64,000 bases of DNA from the NCBI RefSeq assembly GCF_000276665.1, contig NW_004955480.1, positions 8,570,347 through 8,634,346 on the forward strand. The letters run 5' to 3'. Every line of letters starts with the position of its first letter. The first letter of the stretch is position 1. Shown here in pieces: positions 22,628 through 32,879 of this stretch. The notes under the pieces are model-generated. The model was not told the DNA's origin. It searched no databases and saw only the letters and a program-made list of their open reading frames with translations. The position numbers were made by a program, and so were the translations under genes. The DNA comes from Chinchilla lanigera. Lineage: Eukaryota; Chordata; Mammalia; Rodentia; Chinchillidae.

Positions 22628-22944
22628 GCAAGAAATGATCTACCCGTATTTCTTTTTCTCAAGGTTTGCTTTGGAGAAAATAAAATGTGACACTCTTGTT
22701 TGTGCTCAGTAAATAAATATTGGCTGAATATTTGTGATCTGTTCAACTCTTCCCACATCATGATTAGCTGCTGATACTTCTGAAAAAAGGTAATGTGCAC
22801 CTGTCCTACTTCATTCGACCTCCAGGTGGACCTTCTCCTGCCCAGCTAGATTCTTCTCATGGTCCTCTGTATCAGTTGCTGTCAGACCCCTGCTTCTGCC
22901 ATTCAGAGGCACTACTCCCTTTGTATACACAGTCAGCCCTTCCC

Positions 22945-23173
22945 CCCTCCATCTAGCTCCATCTCCACCTCCATTTTCTTCTTCCCCTTCTCCATCATCA
23001 TCACCACCTTCACCTCTATTTTTAACTTCTCCTCCTCTTCATCATTTCTACTTCTACTTTTATCTCTGTCTTCACTTCCACTGTCATCACTGACCATCTT
23101 CACATCCACTTCCACTTCTACCTCCATCTCCACCTCCATCACCATCACCATCACTACTAACATCATCACCACG

Positions 23174-23206
<33 letters not shown>

Positions 23207-23240
23207 ATCTCCATCTCTACCTCCACCTGCATGACTGTCT
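22945..23240. repeat. 3-bp periodic (TCN/CAN) low-complexity tract
   Basis: About 290 bp of impure 'ctc/cat/cac/tcc' triplets, ending in pure 'catcatcatcatcat' and 'cagcagcagcag' runs. Because the period is 3, it leaves frames open on both strands (168 codons forward, Ser/Thr/Ile-rich; 105 codons reverse, Met/Glu/Val-rich). Neither looks like a real protein. Confidence 0.9.
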
Positions 23241-23574
23241 CCAGCTCCATGCCTCAGTGGGGAATCTGGACACGGGGGCCCAGGATAGAGTCCAAATTAC
23301 CACATCTGGATGCCTCCAGGCTGCAGCTCTTTGCCATGCCTGCTGCCCCAGCTAGCTTGGAATGAATCAGCCCTGATGTCCTTGTGGGGTCTGGCTCACA
23401 CTAAATTACTTGCATGATGGTTGTACTTGGAACTGTCATGTGGCCATGCCCTAACTAGGGCCCATGACTACTTAGAGCCCTCTTAACTGACCCCCCCCAC
23501 TTACCAGCACGTTTCCTTAGAAATCACTATCTGCCCATGTTCAAATCCCAATTTCCAAAGAATCAGTCTTAAAA

Positions 23575-23770
23575 AGCAGTGTCTTTGGAATCAAATAGAC
23601 TACAGTTTAAATCCCTCTTCCTTCATATTTTTTCTTGAATAATCTTGGGTAAGATGCTTATTTTCCTGTGGACCTCATTTTTTCTCATTGTAATGGTAAA
23701 AGTAATATGTGTTTTGAAGGATTGTTAGAGGTAATGTATGTAGCATGCAAAAAAGTTAAAATGATGGGAA
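23575..23770 (+). repeat. MIR SINE relic
   Basis: Forward MIR order: 'gtctttggaatcaaatagac', 'agtttaaatccctcttcctt', 'aataatcttgggtaagatgc', 'aatggtaaaagtaatatgtg', 'gaaggattgttagaggtaat'. Confidence 0.6.
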
Positions 23771-24045
23771 GTAAAATGTGAGAGTCCATGAGCCCACATC
23801 TCTTCCTTTGAAGCCAGATCATCAAGGTTTCCTGTTAGCAAGCCCGTGTGTGCATTTGTCCACTCCGTACAACATGCACGTATTGAGATGAAGCTCTCTA
23901 AAAATGGGATACAAACATGTCTATTTTCTGTAAAACAAATGTTTTTTCAGCTCAACAGCACGTGCTGCCTGACTCTCCCCAGGGTTCTGTAGCATGAGCA
24001 CAGAACTCATTTAGCCATTTCCCTACGGACACACACTTGTACTTC

Positions 24046-24167
24046 TTTTCAGTCAGGGCCTTGTTATGTTGCCCAGGCTGGTCTTGAACTTCTGGGCTCA
24101 GGCAATCCTCCCACATCAGCCTCCCAAGTATCTGGGAGTATAGGTGTGTGCCGCTGTGCACAGCTGG
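24046..24167 (-). mobile_element. 7SL-derived SINE monomer (B1/proto-B1-like)
   Basis: The reverse-strand Alu/B1 core is clear: 'ttatgttgcccaggctggtc', 'ttgaacttctgggctcaggc', 'aatcctcccacatcagcctc', 'ccaagtatctgggagtatag'. It is about 120 bp, a single monomer, which fits rodent B1 and not the primate Alu dimer. Confidence 0.88.
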
Positions 24168-24224
24168 ATTGTCTATAATTCTCTCGATTGAGCTATTATT
24201 TTGGGGCTCACACTGTGGTACAGT

Positions 24225-24665
24225 AGTATCTGATCTGCCCCAGGATTCCGTCTGATCTCCACTCCTCACCATCTCCAAGATTTCTCGGTCCATCACACCA
24301 CTTGACCTTCCTCAAATACGCCCATGCCAGGCCCTGTGCGCAGGATTTCTCCTTGCCTGGAATGCTTATAGTCCAGACCTTCATAGACTGGCTCACTCAG
24401 CCCTTCAGAGCTCTGAAAGGTGGGCATCCAGGAGGCTTTTGCTGATCCTCTGAGTCACACAGACCCTTTCTACCTTGGCCCCGCCCACTTCCTGCACCTC
24501 TTCCCTCCCTGCAGCCATTGTCTGATGTGGCCATTGGCTGCTGATTGTCTCTCCTCACTTCAGAGGAAGATCCCTGTGGACCAGAGTTTCTGTATTGTTC
24601 ACTGTTCTGTGCTCCATGTCTAAAACAAGGCCAGCACTTGGTAGGCCTCAACAAACACGCTGAAT
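24225..24665 (+). repeat. L2 LINE 3' end
   Basis: Forward L2 blocks: 'tgatctgccccaggattccg', 'acgcccatgccaggccctgt', 'tccttgcctggaatgcttat', then the closing 'agcacttggtaggcctcaac' and 'gctgaatgagtga', as expected at the L2 terminus. Confidence 0.6.
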
Positions 24666-24669
24666 GAGT

Positions 24670-26010
24670 GAACAGACTTGTCTTGGTGCTAATGCTCTTA
24701 GGTTGTCCACTTGTTCCAACAACTATGAAACAGGCTCTGACAGGTGAACCTTCTTGCTTCAGGTCACACAGCAAGGAAATTACTCATCCACTCTCCCTAA
24801 TTTCGATGGAGCCTCTTAAGCCAAGAGTTGCCTGTTCCCCACCCTACAAGTTTAAAATAAGAATGTTCAGCTGTGGGGCCTGGGAGTCTGCCTTATAACA
24901 CACCCAAGAGACGAAGTGATTGACAGAAAGGTCAGGGTTGGGAATTTCTGGCCTAGAGTACATTTTAGTTTTCCTAAGGGGGCTCCTGGCCCCTCCCTCT
25001 AAGATTTAGTGGCCTCAGATCTGTGGTTCTGGCCTTTAAGGGAGGAACCTTAGGGGGAATCATGGCTCCTGGATGCTCAAGGCCTCTGTCTCTGGGTTTT
25101 CATTGCAACTGTTATGGTGACTCTTTTGGATTGAGAGTAGCAAACTCCCAGACTTTGACACCTGGTTTCTGATCACTCTCACCTGTACTCTCCTTCCACT
25201 TAAATTCCTCTTGGAAATCTCCCTTTGCTTCTCTTCATACTATAATTATTGATGTTTGTTGCTAAGAGATGGAGAAAAGAGATAGGCCCACCGGGAAGCA
25301 AGGCAGATACTCCTGCCCCAACGCTTCCTCCCTCACACCCTGCCTCAGCCTCACTGCATCATCCCAGGAGCAGTAGGGTTGCATTCTGGCAGCTTGGAGA
25401 GGCAGAGCTGGGGCCAGAGGGGCACGGATGGGCTAGGTAATTATGGAATGTGGAAGGCAGGGATAATGCTCTTGGTGGGGCTGCTGTCTTGTTCCAGCGT
25501 CTGTGAGGCAGCTGGAGGGGTGCTGGGCATGGTGAGAGTCTGTTTCGCATGCTAGCCACTGTCTGTACTGTGGGCTGGCGTGAGGAATATGTCCACTCCC
25601 TTCTGGGATGCTGGAGTAGAGTGAATGAGGTCACATATGTCAGTGGTTTCTAGAAGTACAGAGCTGTGGGCAATGTTTCCAGTGAGTGTAGAATCAAAGG
25701 CTCCTGGATGGAAATGGAGTCATGTTTCTTGACATCTGAATAGGTAGAGGGGTTCAGGGAATTCAAGGGAAGAACAATTATATTCAGCTTGTTATCTACA
25801 GCACAGTTCCTAACATTTTCAGTTCATTTTGCCCCCATTAAAATATTCTCTAACGAATTCAGTTAAACTACTATCAGTCGGTCTGAGGTGAAAGGAATAT
25901 TCTAGAATACGCAGTAAAGTCCTGCAATCCTAAGCTAAGGACCTGGCTACTCTGAAACACCCTCCACCTCTCACCTTCCCATCCTCCACCTGCTCTGTTG
26001 CAGTGGCAAA
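24670..26010. other. unassigned non-coding interval
   Basis: A weak reverse MIR pattern at about 24690-24785 ('ggtcacacagcaaggaaatt') is the only ordered similarity. No gene was recognised. Confidence 0.4.
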
Positions 26011-26014
26011 CGAA

Positions 26015-26145
26015 CGAATATGGGCTGTAGAGTCAGTCAGACTTGGTTTCAAATCTCACTTTGTCTACTCAATTCCTTATGTGTCAGGTTTTAATACAAA
26101 CAAATGGGGATAAGAATACCTACTACTTTCCCTGGTTTTGAAAAG
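26015..26145 (+). repeat. MIR SINE relic
   Basis: Forward MIR order: 'atgggctgtagagtcagtca', 'gacttggtttcaaatctcac', 'aatggggataagaataccta'. Confidence 0.6.
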
Positions 26146-26149
26146 CAAT

Positions 26150-26330
26150 AACAACAGTTCATATTTATAGAACTTCAAGATCCACCCAACACTTTACTTA
26201 TATCGCCATATTTAATCCTCACAATAATCCTGTGAGACAGGAACCTTACAGATGAAGAGGTCGATACAACCAGAGGTTAAATAATTTGCTCAATGTTGCA
26301 CAGCGAGGGAGGAACAAATCTATAACTGTT
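26150..26330 (-). repeat. MIR SINE relic
   Basis: Reverse MIR order: 'ttaatcctcacaataatcct', 'gtgagacaggaaccttacag', 'atgaagaggtcgatacaacc', 'gaggttaaataatttgctca', 'atgttgcacagcgagg'. Confidence 0.6.
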
Positions 26331-26334
26331 TGCT

Positions 26335-26581
26335 ATAACTTATTCTTGCAGATGGCAACTTTTTTTAAAAGAAAAGGGAATTTAAAAAGCAGTAAAAATA
26401 ATGCAGAATTTCAAAACAAGATGACAGGAAGTTAACAACGGTTGTTATACTGCATACTGTTATCTTCAAAGTACTTACTCAGATTACCAGATAGAGGCAT
26501 GCAAAATTGTTCAAACAATATAAGCACTAACTGTGCCTTTCAATGAACTAGTAGAAATTAGTAGTTCAATTATCTTAGCTA

Positions 26582-26623
<42 letters not shown>

Positions 26624-27300
26624 TTTCCCCCCCTTCCTTCTTTGCTCCTTTCTCCCATCCCAATTGTTCTTTCCTTTTGAGCACTTTCTTTTCCTTTCAC
26701 AATATCTATTGCACCATTTGGGTCTTATTGACTCTTTCAGTTTCTTACACTAGGGAGACACTACAATGTTTATACATGCAAGCCGGATTTATTTCACTTA
26801 TGAGTACATTCTCTAGGTGTATCTTTTTACCTATAAAAGCTTTGAGTTTATCTTTCTTTATAGCTTTTTTATCCATTTCTTGGTTAATGGACATTTGGGT
26901 TGTTTCCAAGATTTAGCTATTACAAATTGTGCTTCTATAAACATGAGTGCACATATATTGCTGTGATATGATGTTTTCAATTCTGCCAGAAAAACACTGA
27001 TAAAGGGAATAACTGATAAGGGGACCTCTAATTTTAGTTTTCTTAAAGGAATCTCTACACTGATTTCCACAGTGGTTGCACCAGTCTACACTCCTACCAA
27101 CAGTGGAGAAGGGTTCTTTTTTCCTCACAGCCTCACCAATATTTGTTATTGGTTGATTTCTTGATGATAGCCATTCTTTCTGGGGTGAGATGGAATCTCA
27201 GGGTTGTTTTAATTTGCATTTCTCAAATGACCAATGATGTTGAACAATTTTTCATCTATTTATTTTCCATTTGTATTTCTTCATCTGAGATGTTTGTATT
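26335..27300 (-). mobile_element. L1 LINE 3' end (5'-truncated), second family member
   Basis: This aligns along its length with 1930-2900. Both share 'cagaatttcaaaacaa', 'gatttagct', 'cacactgatttccaca' or 'ctacactgatttccacagtg', and 'ggttgatttctt'. A reverse frame at 26858-27070 still reads through a QPKCPLTKKW-like stretch, the eroded end of ORF2. It is dead, with no intact endonuclease or reverse transcriptase. Confidence 0.87.
26584..26621. repeat. (GT)n microsatellite inside the L1
   Basis: About 19 GT units occupy the place where the other L1 copy (about 2178) has a short 'gtgtatacatatata'. This suggests expansion from an L1 3' UTR seed. Confidence 0.97.
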
Positions 27301-27379
27301 CCAGATGGCAACTTTGAATACAGAGTGTCACCTGTATGGGAAATCATTTTGCTTGTGATGTCAATGACCCAAATAGTGG

Positions 27380-27480
27380 TACCTCTTCCTTCTTGTTCTT
27401 TTCATTCCTGATTCCTCCTTTTCAGCCCAAACTAAAATCCAACTTCATCCATAAAGCTTTCATCAGGCCTTGTTCATATA
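27380..27480 (+). repeat. possible L2 fragment
   Basis: The words 'ccaacttcatccataaagct' and 'ttcatcaggccttgttcat' resemble the forward L2 region '...gaggccttccctgac'. Weak. Confidence 0.3.
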
Positions 27481-27499
27481 TAATGCACAAACTTATTTG

Positions 27500-27700
27500 C
27501 ACATATTTATAAGGTGTATGTGTGCATATTAGGTCATTTAATTTTTAATACTTTATGTTGTAGCTGTGAGACAAAGAAAGTGTTATTATTATTACTTCCC
27601 CTTCAGAGACAAGAAGAACCCACCATTAGAACAAGAGGCTGATGAAAGTCCCACCTCTATTCTGACTTGCACTGGGCTCCAGGACCTGAACTGTTATGCC
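27500..27700 (-). repeat. MIR SINE relic
   Basis: Reverse MIR pattern: 'ttattattattacttcccct', 'tcagagacaagaagaaccca', 'tctattctgacttgcactgg'. Confidence 0.4.
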
Positions 27701-28002
27701 CCAGTGAGAGATACTGACTTTTGCTGTTTGCCTCATCTTCTGTTCTTTCTTCTGGAACAATCTTTTAGGTTTCCTTTGGAGACCTTCCCTCCTCCCTCCT
27801 CAGAACTGGTGGCACTGAAGGGAGGTCCCACCTGCCAGTATTTTAAGGCTACTCCTTTGCTCTGGTTGCAATGATTGGTTGATGAGAGGGCAAGCAACTG
27901 AGGAAGCCCACTGAGACTCGGTCTTGTGAGTCAGCTTAACCCTAGGAGTCCGTGAGTTTCTTTACTGGTATGCTGAGCTACAGAGATGCAGACCTCTGTT
28001 GC

Positions 28003-28120
28003 TGGTCTTTCTCTCTCTTTTTCTCTCTTTCTCCCATTCTCCTCTCTCTCTCTCTCTTTCTGTGTCTCTTCCTCCCTCCCTCCCTCCTTCTCTCCCTCTC
28101 CTCTTCCTTCTCTCTCTCTC
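28003..28120. repeat. (CT)n/(CCCT)n pyrimidine tract
   Basis: About 115 bp of CT and 'ccctccctccct' units with scattered interruptions. The Leu/Ser frame across it is low complexity. Confidence 0.93.
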
Positions 28121-28129
28121 TAATTACAA

Positions 28130-29895
28130 GGAGAGACCTGGCCAGCAATGAAGCCATTTCAGAGAAAAAGAACTAAGAGATAAGAAAAGATAGAGTCCTG
28201 ACCATATGCTTAGAGCACCTGGACTCAACAGAACCGGAAGTGAGATCTAGCCTATACTTTCTAAATGTGTGTTAGGGAAACCCTGCCCCCAACAGTCTCT
28301 CTTTTGCTTTGTTGTACTTTGAGTTGGTATTCTGTCACTTTCAATTGAAGAATTGCTAGCTGAAGTCCCTACATTGATTGCCTTTTGGGAAGGGCGATAG
28401 TAGAAACTGTGGCTAATAGTTATTTCCTATTTGCAAGAAAGTGCTGGGTACTAACTAGGTGCTAAAAATGTTTATAAATTTATTAATTCTGAATTCAATG
28501 GAAGATTGGATAGTTATTGGGAATTTTGATCTATTAGCTTAAAAATCCTTACACAGTGGACAATTTCTTTCTTGAGATTTCCAGGGAAATCTAGAATAAC
28601 TTTTCCCTGGGGTTTTTTGCAACTTACTTTATTTCCCACTGAGACCAACTGTAATTCACATGGATTAGTTCTGGAGAAAGGCATAATTTATTTTTAGTAC
28701 TGTTTCTTCAAATTCTTCACCAAGAATTCTTCCCCTTATGCATGAAGATGTAATGTTTCTGAACTGTAAGGTGGACCATCTCATGCTTCTCCCTACAGTG
28801 CTTCAGGACACCTCATTCACAAGATGAGTTCCCCATAGTGGATCTACAGGCTTTAAGGAAAACATTGAAGTCATGGCCAGCTTTCTATATTCCCTTGGTC
28901 AGTCTTCAGTCCTGTTCTATCAAACACTCATCTAGGTTTTGCTGGGAAGATAGTTCGTGCATGTGATTAAATTCATGGTCTGCTGACTTGAAGTACTTTT
29001 AGCTCATGTAGGTGGCCTGAGTCAGCTGACAAGGCTGAAGAGTAGAGCTGAGGCTTCCCTAAGGAGGAAAAAATTCTACCTAGGATGATAGTGGCTGCTT
29101 CTGCCTGACAGATTCAGCTTTCTCTCTCTGGTGATCTCCCCTGTGGATTTCCAACTTCTGGCCATCTCCACATGTACAGAATCCAAAGCTTTGCACTACA
29201 TCTTTTGAAATCTATGTCTTGCTGCTTCTGCTTCTCTGGTGGAACAGTGTTGTATGCAATTGGCCAACCCCAGCCTCCCTGAAAGTGAAGGCAGAATGAA
29301 TGTGTAGGATTACATGGAAGGGGAAGAAAGTCTTTCATCTTCACAGTCCCAAGGGCCTCTGATGTGTCACAAAGACTAACACTCTGGTGTGGGACGACCG
29401 ATGAAAATTAGCACAGCATGTGGTTCCTGGTAACATGCCCCTGCTGGCCACCTCCACTGTACTTCTGGTCTCCTCACCCCTCACATTTCACCATGCAGAG
29501 TGGCCAACACCTGAACTTCTGGAGAGAGTACAGAGACATCAGTTGCGGAGCAAGGAAGGCACCTAGGAGATTCCTGGATGCTCCAAAGGAAATCCCACCC
29601 ATCTGGTCCTCCATGGGAGAAGTGGAGAGATGCTGTGGCCCAGTCATGGTTCTTTGGAGCCCACCTTACTACCCCTTCCCTCTACTAGCCTTCCCAGCAT
29701 GCTCTGCCATGAGGCAGTCAGGGGCGTCTCAGCACACTTTACTCTTCAAGATTCTCCTGGTCACTGCTCATCCTGCGGATTCCCATCTCCACGGCCACTT
29801 TCCTGACCCTGCTCCTGCCTGCCTCCATGCGTCCGTTCTCATCAAGCTTTAGAACTCAAGGTCGCTCATCGGTAAAGTCCTCTGCTTCCCACCCT
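28130..29895. other. unassigned non-coding interval
   Basis: No recognisable gene. A 144-codon forward frame at 29418-29852 has no domain I can name, no coding-like neighbour and no matching splice context, so I treat it as chance. AT-rich sequence dominates 28440-28720. Confidence 0.45.
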
Positions 29896-29899
29896 GCCT

Positions 29900-30290
29900 C
29901 CAAATGTCCTCGCCTTTCTGGTTTAAGTGTCTCATGACTTCTTACTGTCTTACCACTGCCACTTTGTCCACATTGTCTCCTGCCTGAATCATTGCTGCAG
30001 TCTCGACCTTGTGCTCCGGCTCCTACCTGTGGAGAAGCCACCCAGCAGACAGAGCCATCCAGAAGGACCCTCTGACCTCTCCCAAACAGAGTAAACGCTG
30101 AAAGGTTGAAGTGAGCCCCAGAGCATCCTGTGGCCACCTCTCCCCATCAAGTTTCTCCCCTTCTCTCCTTTGCTCATTCTTCTCTGACCACAGTGTCTCT
30201 TCTCAAGCATGTAAAGGCCTGTTCCTGCCACAGGACATTGGCATGTGCTACCATTCCTGCCTAGAAAGGCATCTTCAGATGTGTACCTAT
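29900..30290 (+). repeat. L2 LINE relic, upstream part
   Basis: Forward L2 order: 'ttgtctcctgcctgaatcat', 'tgctgcagtctcgacc', 'gcatgtaaaggcctgttcct', 'gccacaggacattggcatgt', 'accattcctgcctagaaagg'. The matching 3' end resumes after the LTR, at about 30775. Confidence 0.55.
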
Positions 30291-30425
30291 GTTTATATCT
30301 GTATCAAGCTGTGCCATCTATACCATTTTGTATGTACACCTGAACTTACACTATGTACATATATCTATACCTACATATCTCTATATATTCCTATACTTGC
30401 ATCTCTGTCTATATTACATCCTGCT

Positions 30426-30768
30426 TGCTAAGGTTTATATCTTGATGCCCCCAAAGAGCCTCGTGCACTCATGGGCTGTTTTTGGAAGAGGATTGGATCA
30501 TGAGGTACGATAGCTGACTTGGCAGGCCTTGTTCTTAGGAGGTGGGTCACTGCAGGTGTCATCTGGAAGGTTGTATTCTTGTTTCTGACTCCTCCTTTTG
30601 CTCCCTACTTCTTGGCTGCCATGACTTGAGCAACTTTCTCCCATCATGCTCCTCTGCTATGCTTCTAAAACCAGCCAGCCAGCCATGGACTGAAGATGTG
30701 AGCCCAAATAAACTTCTCCTTTTAGCCTCCGTGTCAGGCATTGTGCCCTGGAGAAAGTGACTGAGACA
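30426..30768 (+). mobile_element. ERVL-MaLR solo LTR inserted in an L2
   Basis: It starts 'tgctaaggtttatatcttga' and ends 'gtgactgagaca' (TG...CA). AATAAA lies in 'gcccaaataaacttctcct'. The flanking 5-mers 'ctgct' and 'ttgct' are a one-mismatch candidate duplication. L2 sequence lies on both sides, so the LTR is younger than the L2. Confidence 0.8.
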
Positions 30769-30774
30769 TTGCTC

Positions 30775-31095
30775 TCCAACCTCTTTCATGTTTGTGTTCA
30801 ATGCTTATCTTGCTATTGCAGCCTCTGTGACCCCTTGTCTTTGAACTGCACACCTAGGCAACCCTCAGGCCTCCCTTGCTCAATATGATTCACTCCATAT
30901 CTCACTATCCAACATACTTCACATTTCACTTATTTGCTTTAGTGTCATCTCTCTCCTCCCATAAGACAGAAACTCCCTGACGGGAAGTATTTTTGTCTGT
31001 GCTTTTTTGTGGTTGAGTCCCAGGACTGTAGGACAGAGTTGAGTGCACGTTAGGGGCATGCACTGGTTAAATGAAATAATTAAATAAAGGCTGCA
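30775..31095 (+). repeat. L2 LINE relic, 3' end after the LTR
   Basis: The blocks 'cataagacagaaactccctg', 'acgggaagtatttttgtctg' and 'ttaaatgaaataattaaata' match the closing segment of L2 (aagctccatgagggcagggatttttgt...). Confidence 0.6.
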
Positions 31096-31099
31096 AAGC

Positions 31100-31730
31100 T
31101 TGATAAGTGGTGTTTGATGGGGACCTGTGACCTTTCACCTCTGAAGTCTTCCCTTAACTAGTTTATCAGTTCTCTGGTCCCCTCCTCCCAGCCCTTAAAA
31201 CTCTCCATGCACAAGAGATTGTGCCAAGCAGTGGAGCAGCTTTCGACGCACGGAGTTTTAGCCACAGAGTCATGCGTGGGACCCCGGGCCGGGTGAGCTG
31301 GGCTGGGATGTGGGCGTCCTGCCTGCTCGCAGGAGGGAGGATTGTCTGAGTGCCAGGAAAGGCGGCCCAGTGAAAAGGAAGGCAAACAGACAGCTTTCAC
31401 TTTTGGCTTCCAGGTCTGGTTTTGAACACAGCAGTCTGGTATTTGAGTTTTCTGGCTAGTGAAATAGAATGTCGTAAATAGAATAGTCCTTAGTCCAATT
31501 AATTACATTTTTTTGCCACGCTATAATGTAACTTGTCTGTCCTCAAACAGAGCAACGGAATGTACAATGTAAACTGTCAGGTAGATGACCTTCAGGTGTG
31601 TCCATGTTGGTTTGGGCTGTGCATGTTTCCTCACGTGACCTGTCATTGTGACTGAGATGGCCCAGCCAGCCTGCGGATAATCAGAGCAAGGCTGCCAGAA
31701 TCCACTTCCCCTCAACCTTCAGAATTCAAG
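31100..31730. other. unassigned non-coding interval
   Basis: No gene recognised. A short CpG-richer patch at 31240-31335 (about eight CpG) is the only visible feature. Confidence 0.4.
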
Positions 31731-31734
31731 TTAG

Positions 31735-32060
31735 AACCTGCCAGTCACTCTTCCGCTTTAAACCCTGCCACAGCTCTTCCCCTTCTTCTGGAGAGGTTCA
31801 AGCCCTTGCAGGCACAGTCTCCTTCCACCTCCTCTGGCCTCACCTCTCATCCTCTGGTGATGGATTTCAGCCGCCTTGGTGCCCTTGCTGTTCCTGGAAC
31901 CGGCCAAGAGCGGTCCATCCTTCTCTCCTGTTTGCTACTTTTAATCCCAGGATTCTGCTCCAGGGGCTGATCTCACAGACTCATTCTTGCTGTGCACTGC
32001 CTTGCTGAGGCTTCCAGCCCGCTCTGGCCCACTGTCTCGAGCAGTGTGCCTGTCGCTTTC
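31735..32060 (+). repeat. probable L2 LINE relic
   Basis: Forward L2 words in order: 'ttcaagcccttgcaggcaca', 'ttccacctcctctggcctca', 'gtgcccttgctgttcctgga'. Confidence 0.45.
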
Positions 32061-32330
32061 TGCCCCTTTTGCTACTTTCTTCCTAATGGACCTTGTAACC
32101 TGTATGTCATTCTGTTTTGTGTGTCCAAGCACCTTCAACTGGACTCTAAAGGCCTGGACTTGATGGGCCTGGAGCTTTTAGGTTATGAGGTTATGATCCT
32201 GCTCTGTCCCAAGTGCCGACAACAGTGTCCAGGACTTTGTAAGTAATAACGAATCTTGGCTTTTCATTACTGTGCTGGCCTTGTGGGTGACTAGGATGTC
32301 TAAAAGATAAGCTAAAGAGACAAGTTCTTA

Positions 32331-32395
32331 GAGAGAGAGAGGGAGAGAGAGAGAGAGAGAGGGAGAGAAAGAGAGGGGGAGAGAGAGAGGGAGAA
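32331..32395. repeat. (GA)n microsatellite
   Basis: About 65 bp of GA units with 'ggg' interruptions. Confidence 0.96.
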
Positions 32396-32823
32396 TAGTA
32401 TTCTCAACAAATCTTAAATCCCAAGCTCCTAACCCTAGTTTTCACAGGAAAATTCCCTTGTGGAAACCCTGGAGTTCTGGCTGGCTCTGGACTCCTCCCC
32501 TGTTGTCTGGGTGAGGAGTGTGGGACAAGTGAAGAGGAATCTGGAGCCCTAATACCTGCTGTGGTCTGTGTGCCAGCTGCCTTCAAATCATAGCATGGAA
32601 CCTCCCCAAACCAACCTCCTGATTTCAAACAATCAAAGGAAGACACTAATCTGAAACACTGGAAACCCAGACCCGCTTTGGCTCAGAAAAGCTCATGCTT
32701 ATTGAAATCTTCAAAGGCCAGACATAAAAATGTTTTAGATTATCTCTCTTATTTGCCTTGTCGGGAATCATTTTTACAACACTGAACACAAATGCTCTAG
32801 AGTTTGGTTTTCTTCCTACACAC

Positions 32824-32875
32824 CTCTCGCTGGCAAGCTTTCAGAAGCTTGCCATGCTCGGAGGTCGCGCGAGAG
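32824..32875. repeat. nested inverted repeat (hairpin)
   Basis: The inner arms 'tggcaagctt' (32831-32840) and 'aagcttgcca' (32845-32854) are perfect complements around a 4-nt loop. Immediately outside, 'ctctcgc' (32824-32830) pairs with 'gcgagag' (32869-32875) across a 14-nt one-sided bulge. Four CpG sites fall in the right half, in an otherwise CpG-poor area. The function is unknown. Confidence 0.85.
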
Positions 32876-32879
32876 AATG

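Noticed and set aside
22859..23365. 168-codon forward frame and overlapping 105-codon reverse frame
   Set aside because: Both come from 3-bp periodic low-complexity DNA.
26858..27070. Reverse frame with a QPKCPLTKKW-like stretch as a host gene
   Set aside because: It is the eroded C-terminal end of L1 ORF2.
29418..29852. 144-codon forward frame
   Set aside because: No domain recognised, no coding neighbours and no evident splice structure. The length is possible by chance in GC-richer sequence.
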